A stretch of DNA of 16,346 bases from JASFTV01 sp050050615 (GTDB lineage: Bacteria; Desulfobacterota; DSM-4660; Desulfatiglandales; HGW-15). Each line of letters begins with the position of its first letter. Within the stretch, counting starts at the first letter, position 1. Location of the stretch: assembly GCA_050050615.1 (NCBI GenBank), contig JASFTV010000040.1, forward strand, positions 1 through 16,346. The letters run 5' to 3'. The notes below the pieces were generated by a model. It searched no databases. It was not told the origin of the DNA and was given only the letters and a program-made list of their open reading frames with translations. This document shows, in pieces, positions 12,795 to 16,346 of this stretch. The position numbers and the translations under genes are program-made.

Positions 12795-13568
12795 TCAAAC
12801 AAACTTGGACAAGGGAAGGACATCAACCCCTGACGCGGTCAAGGTCTCGCGAATATTCTTAACAAGATTTACCGCGCCAGGCGTATCCCCATGGACGCAA
12901 AGCGTTTCCGGTCGAAAAGGGATCTCCGTGCCGTCGATGGCCACCACCTTTCCCTCTTTCGCCATCATCAAAGCCCTTTGGGCGACTGCGCTAGGATCCT
13001 TGATCACAGCCCCGGGTTGTCTCCGGGAAACCAAGGCTCCTTCTGGTGTGTATGCCCTATCAGGAAAAGCTTCGTAGGCCACCCTTAAGCCCACTTTCTC
13101 CCCGATCCTTGTCATTTTCTCGCCCTTCGCACCAGCCAGTGCAACAAAAATCAGACTCTCATCAACACTGGCTATCGCCTCCACAATCGCTTCGGACATC
13201 TTTTCATCTTCAACAGCCATCAGATAAAGCGCACCGTGGGGTTTCACATGCTCAACCTTCAGCCCTTGCGACTTGGCAAAGGCTTGTAATGCACCGACTT
13301 GATAGGTGACATAAGCCTTTACCTCAGGCAATGTAGCGTCTAAGTTTCTCCTCCCGAACCCAATCAAATCAGGGAAGCCGGGATGGGCGCCCACAGATAC
13401 CCCGTGCTCTTTTGCCAACGAGACCGTTCGTTCCATGACCAGGGGGTCTCCCGCGTGGTAACCGCAGGCGATATTCGCCGAGGTGATATATTTGATAACC
13501 TCTTCATCAAGACCCATTTTGTAAGCGCCAAAGCTTTCTCCCATGTCGCAGTTCATATCAATTTTCAT
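12795..13568 (-). CDS. pxpA: 5-oxoprolinase subunit PxpA (LamB/YcsF family)
   Basis: The 257-residue protein has the unmistakable LamB/YcsF start MKIDMNCDMGESFGAYKMG, followed by TSANIACGYHAGDPLVM, GVSVGAHPGFPDLIGFGRR and HVKPHGALY. Its C-terminus has FRPETLCVHGDTPGAV. The acidic and histidine residues in these motifs are those expected at the active site of this family. Length is typical (about 250). AAGGGAAAAGG precedes the ATG. It is the first gene of the minus-strand block and faces a 602-bp divergent intergenic region. With PxpB and PxpC it should form the ATP-dependent 5-oxoprolinase that recycles pyroglutamate to glutamate in the cytoplasm. Confidence 0.95.
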   Translation of the reverse strand: MKIDMNCDMGESFGAYKMGLDEEVIKYITSANIACGYHAGDPLVMERTVSLAKEHGVSVGAHPGFPDLIGFGRRNLDATLPEVKAYVTYQVGALQAFAKSQGLKVEHVKPHGALYLMAVEDEKMSEAIVEAIASVDESLIFVALAGAKGEKMTRIGEKVGLRVAYEAFPDRAYTPEGALVSRRQPGAVIKDPSAVAQRALMMAKEGKVVAIDGTEIPFRPETLCVHGDTPGAVNLVKNIRETLTASGVDVLPLSKFV

Positions 13569-13900
13569 AAGCCTTTTCCCTTGTCTTTCATGTTGTTCTA
13601 CAAATCGTGAACCAACGTATCCTTCTCTTGACTCTCTTTAGAACATCATAAAGATTCGCTGAAAAACGATCCGATCCCATAAGCAAGCGGGTTACCCAAC
13701 CGATTGCGCACAAATCACGCACTATATTTCGAAAAGGTCTTTTTGAAGTCTCCAGGGCTTTTATGAATTGATTAATCTTGTAAACTTTTCCGGCTGGACT
13801 TTATTTGTCATGATGGCGGTTTCAAGCGATCAGTACGCCATCCCCCTTAGTGGCGGTGGAATTTTGGTATTTTCTAGAGAGATTTCACTCAAATTCTGCA

Positions 13901-13920
13901 ATCAGATACGCATATCTGAT
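13901..13920. promoter_or_regulatory. Perfect operator-like dyad ATCAGATA-N4-TATCTGAT
   Basis: Two perfect 8-bp arms separated by CGCA lie in the AT-rich centre of the divergent region, downstream of a TTGACA box that points toward pxpA. The size, symmetry and location are those of a binding site for a dimeric regulator of the GntR or similar type. The regulator is not encoded in the window. Confidence 0.5.
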
Positions 13921-13936
13921 ATACTTAATTGATTTT

Positions 13937-13965
13937 ATTAATCATATCCTCAGTTGACCTGTCAA
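13937..13965 (-). promoter_or_regulatory. Candidate promoter for the pxpABC-creatininase-liv block
   Basis: On the minus strand a perfect -35 box TTGACA (13960-13965) is followed after 17 bases by ATTAAT, which matches four of six positions of TATAAT but lacks its first two bases. A start near 13930 would put the dyad at 13901-13920 just downstream, suitable for repression. The implied leader to pxpA is long (about 360 bases), and the -10 match is poor. Confidence 0.3.
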
Positions 13966-14170
13966 GGAAAAATCTTGGTCATGATTCTATCTAATCCTAG
14001 AGTGAACGCATCCTGTGAAGAGGCGTGCCAGAGAACCACATACGTGCTTCTTTCCCCTTGCCTCTGACCCCCTTTTTTCCTTGCCTATTTTCCTCATTAA
14101 CCCTAGGCTCTGCTCGTAGATCGATCTGTTTATGCGCCCATTAGGTGCTGAAGACGAGCGAGGGTCTAGG

Positions 14171-15619
14171 ATGAAAGCACGTCCGGGTTTACGGGATCAT
14201 CACGGCACGGAAGATGATGAAGGGTTGATCAAGCAACTGGATGCTCTCTTTCACCCTAGGTCCGTTGCCGTGGTGGGCGTCCCAAGGGAGATGAAAAGCG
14301 GGAAGATCTTTCTCATGGGCCTTCTGGACCAGGGTTTTCCAGGCCCCATCTACCCAGTTCATCCGATCGCCAAAGAGATCGACGGGCTCAAGGCCTACCC
14401 AACGATTTCAGCCATCCCAGGACCCGTGGACCTTGCCATCGTTCTGGTCCCACATCATGCCACCCTTTCGGTTATTCAGGAATGTGCGGCCAAGGGAGTT
14501 AAGGGCGCGGTCCTTTTCACGGCTGGTTACAAGGAGACAGGCACTGAGAGAGGAAAGGCCCTTGAAGAAGAGCTCCTCCGTGTCACCACCTCCTCCGGGA
14601 TGCGACTCATCGGACCGAACTGCATGGGATTCTACTCGCCAAAATCCAATCTTTCCTTCTTTCCACAGCTCTCCACCGAACCCGGGCACGTGGGCATCAT
14701 TTCTCATAGCGGTTCCTTGACCAATATTCTCGGTCGCATGGCATCCAGGAAAGGAATTCGATTCAGCAAAGTGGCGAGCCTTGGCAACGAATGCGACCTC
14801 AACAGTACGGATTTCCTCGTCTACCTGGGAAAGGACCCTGAAACCCACCTCATTGGGGCTTACCTTGAGAGTATTAAGGAGGGCCCCCGTTTTCTCCGGG
14901 CCTTGAAAGAGGTCTCGCTGGAGAAACCCGTGATCCTGTGGAAGGCGGGGCTAACCACGGAGGGGTCCCAAGCCGCAGCCTCTCATACAGGGGCCATAGC
15001 CAGCTCGAGGGAAATTTGGGAGGGCGTCGTTCGCCAGGGTGGTGCTACGCCCGTTGTGGGATTTGAAGATTGGGTGGATATGTTGATGGGCTTCAGCTTA
15101 CTCCGATCCGGGTTAGGAGACCGCATAGCCATTGTTTCTGGACCAGGCGGGTTGGCGGTATCTGCGGCGGACACCTGCGGATTTGTAGGGCTGAGGCTGG
15201 CGGAACTCTCTCCTCAAACCCGTTCCGTTCTAGGAAAGTTCATACCGCCAACAGGTACCAGTCTCCGCAATCCCATTGATGTGGGCTTTACCGCAGTCCT
15301 TGACATAGAGATCTACAACCAGTCCGCCAGAACGGCTGCCTCAGATCCCGGGGTCGACACCGTGTTGGTCATCGGGCATGCAATGACGCCGGATGCGAAC
15401 AAGCTATATCTGGAATCCATGATCCAGGCCCGCGATGATCTCCAGAAGCCGTTTATGATGGTCGGCATCCCGGGGTTCGAGTCTGATCTTGGAAAACACT
15501 TCTGCGATGCAGGGATCCCCTTTTTCGAAAGTGCAGAGCGAGCTTTAGCCACTTATGCCCGGGTCCGGAAATATCAGCTCTGGCGTAAGCGCAGGATGGT
15601 TTCTCACGCAAGAGGCTAG
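14171..15619 (+). CDS. NDP-forming acyl-CoA synthetase, alpha-subunit type (CoA-binding)
   Basis: From the ATG at 14171 the protein has 482 residues. The frame is open to 14132, but only 14171 has a ribosome binding site (GAGGG, six bases ahead). It has the CoA-binding Rossmann domain (FHPRSVAVVGVP, about 27-38), GPNCMG at 148-153, the succinyl-CoA-ligase-like segment HVGIISHSGSLTNILG, and SHTGAIAS, where His272 corresponds to the phosphorylated histidine of ADP-forming acetyl-CoA synthetases. The length matches an alpha subunit. The ATP-grasp beta domain, present in fused homologues of about 700 residues, is absent and not encoded next to it. The family interconverts acyl-CoA, NDP and phosphate with acid, CoA and NTP; without beta the protein needs a partner encoded elsewhere. 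It diverges from the pxp block. Confidence 0.88.
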   Translation: MKARPGLRDHHGTEDDEGLIKQLDALFHPRSVAVVGVPREMKSGKIFLMGLLDQGFPGPIYPVHPIAKEIDGLKAYPTISAIPGPVDLAIVLVPHHATLSVIQECAAKGVKGAVLFTAGYKETGTERGKALEEELLRVTTSSGMRLIGPNCMGFYSPKSNLSFFPQLSTEPGHVGIISHSGSLTNILGRMASRKGIRFSKVASLGNECDLNSTDFLVYLGKDPETHLIGAYLESIKEGPRFLRALKEVSLEKPVILWKAGLTTEGSQAAASHTGAIASSREIWEGVVRQGGATPVVGFEDWVDMLMGFSLLRSGLGDRIAIVSGPGGLAVSAADTCGFVGLRLAELSPQTRSVLGKFIPPTGTSLRNPIDVGFTAVLDIEIYNQSARTAASDPGVDTVLVIGHAMTPDANKLYLESMIQARDDLQKPFMMVGIPGFESDLGKHFCDAGIPFFESAERALATYARVRKYQLWRKRRMVSHARG

Positions 15620-15656
15620 GGACAAGGTGGCTGACTTGTCAATTAAGGAGGTCGTT

Positions 15657-16346
15657 ATGAGAAGGTTCTGTTTGTCACTTATTACTTTGTTAGCAGTCGG
15701 CTTGCCTTTCACCGCTTCGGGCGAGCAAGGCTTTGAAAAAGATATCTTCAAGACCGCTTCAGGCAACCTGGAAATTACCTTTGTAGGCCACGGCACGCTG
15801 ATGTTTGCCTTTGCCGGAAAGGTGATTCATGTGGACCCTGTGGGCCGGTACGCCGATTACACCAAACTGCCCAAGGCGGATTTGATCCTCATAACCCACG
15901 AGCACCGTGATCACCTCGATCCAAAAGTGCTGGCCAATCTCAGCACTGAAAAAACCAGGCTGGTGTTGACCGAAACCTGTGCACACAGGGTCAAAGGTGG
16001 CACGGTCATGAAGAACTGGGAGGTCGAAACCGTTGACGGATTAAGGATCGAGGCGGTACCTGCTTACAATATCGTGCATATGCGAAGCGGTGGGGTCCCT
16101 TTTCATCCAAAAGGTATCGGGAACGGGTATGTGATCACCTTTGGTGACAAGCGGGTTTATGTGGCGGGTGACACGGAAAACACACCGGAAATGAAAAAAC
16201 TGGAGAGGATCGACATCGCCTTCTTGCCCATGAACTTACCCTACACGATGACGCCGGAAATGGTAGCTGATGCCGCAAAAGCTTTTAGGCCAAAAATCCT
16301 CTACCCTTACCATTTTGGTAACTCTGACACATCTAGGATTGTGGAT
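15657..16346 (+). CDS. Exported metallo-beta-lactamase-fold hydrolase (3' truncated by window)
   Basis: The frame is open from the ATG at 15657 to the window end (230 codons, no stop). AAGGAGG lies six bases before the start. Residues 1-22 look like a Sec signal peptide (MRRFCLSLITLLAVGLPFTA, then SG before Glu23). The core begins LEITFVGHGTLMF and has the metal-binding motif HEHRDHLD with His81, His83, Asp85 and His86, then AGDTENT and YPYHFGN near the end. This is the UlaG-like/MBL-fold group (HxHxDH), expected to bind two metals. The substrate is not predictable; several periplasmic homologues remain uncharacterised. It starts 37 bases after the acyl-CoA synthetase stop, so the two are probably cotranscribed. 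Confidence 0.88.
   Translation, partial: MRRFCLSLITLLAVGLPFTASGEQGFEKDIFKTASGNLEITFVGHGTLMFAFAGKVIHVDPVGRYADYTKLPKADLILITHEHRDHLDPKVLANLSTEKTRLVLTETCAHRVKGGTVMKNWEVETVDGLRIEAVPAYNIVHMRSGGVPFHPKGIGNGYVITFGDKRVYVAGDTENTPEMKKLERIDIAFLPMNLPYTMTPEMVADAAKAFRPKILYPYHFGNSDTSRIVD

Larger units (their letters stand above)
13569..14170. other. Divergent intergenic region between pxpA and the acyl-CoA synthetase gene
   Basis: About 600 bases without a convincing gene; it must hold the promoters of two divergent transcription units. The part from 13890 to 13950 is AT-rich and holds a perfect dyad (13901-13920) and a candidate pxp promoter (13937-13965). A looser inverted pair ATGGCG/CGCCAT lies near 13812-13840. 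A 32-codon minus-strand frame ending near 13585 has no ribosome binding site and I do not call it. No regulator gene lies nearby. Confidence 0.55.

Noticed and set aside
1..16346. CRISPR arrays, tRNA or rRNA genes, complete insertion sequences
   Set aside because: I saw no regularly spaced direct repeats, no cloverleaf-like tRNA sequence, no rRNA segment and no transposase or integrase reading frame.

Overview
The window looks like a chromosomal segment of a Desulfobacterota (deltaproteobacteria-like) anaerobe. This rests on gene content: a B12-binding radical SAM start, a bacterial RRM protein, a DUF3795 cysteine-rich protein, a complete LivKHMGF importer, PxpABC and a stand-alone alpha subunit of an NDP-forming acyl-CoA synthetase. 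The coding parts have moderate GC. The assignment is an inference; no rRNA, tRNA or marker gene is present to confirm it.

Layout. Positions 1-2354 hold small minus-strand genes: the 5' end of a radical SAM gene, an RRM RNA-binding protein, a 65-residue charged protein, an XRE-type regulator, a 53-residue excisionase-like DNA-binding protein and a 119-residue membrane-anchored protein. Positions 2355-3758 are a long stretch without a convincing gene. It contains a decayed fragment resembling feoA, a strongly AT-rich island (about 13% GC), a 98-bp element bounded by 16-bp inverted repeats, and a dyad just upstream of the next gene. Positions 3759-5166 carry two plus-strand genes, a DUF3795 zinc-binding protein and a lipoprotein alpha/beta hydrolase.

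Positions 5187-13568 form one long minus-strand block, read from right to left: pxpA, pxpB, pxpC (5-oxoprolinase subunits), a creatininase-family amidohydrolase, then livK, livH, livM, livG and livF. The arrangement suggests import of a small amide or amino-acid-like solute followed by opening of a cyclic amide. The true substrate cannot be read from sequence. Between the creatininase gene and livK lies a 307-bp leader. It contains an 8-codon open frame behind a very strong ribosome binding site, and three stems that overlap in series as in a classical attenuator. A perfect 14-bp hairpin separates livK from livH, as is common where the binding protein must outnumber the permease.

A 602-bp divergent intergenic region with a perfect operator-like dyad separates pxpA from two plus-strand genes: an NDP-forming acyl-CoA synthetase alpha subunit without its ATP-grasp partner, and an exported metallo-beta-lactamase-fold hydrolase that runs off the window end. 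The best candidates for a new system are the pxpABC / creatininase / Liv-transporter module and the attenuator-like leader in front of livK.
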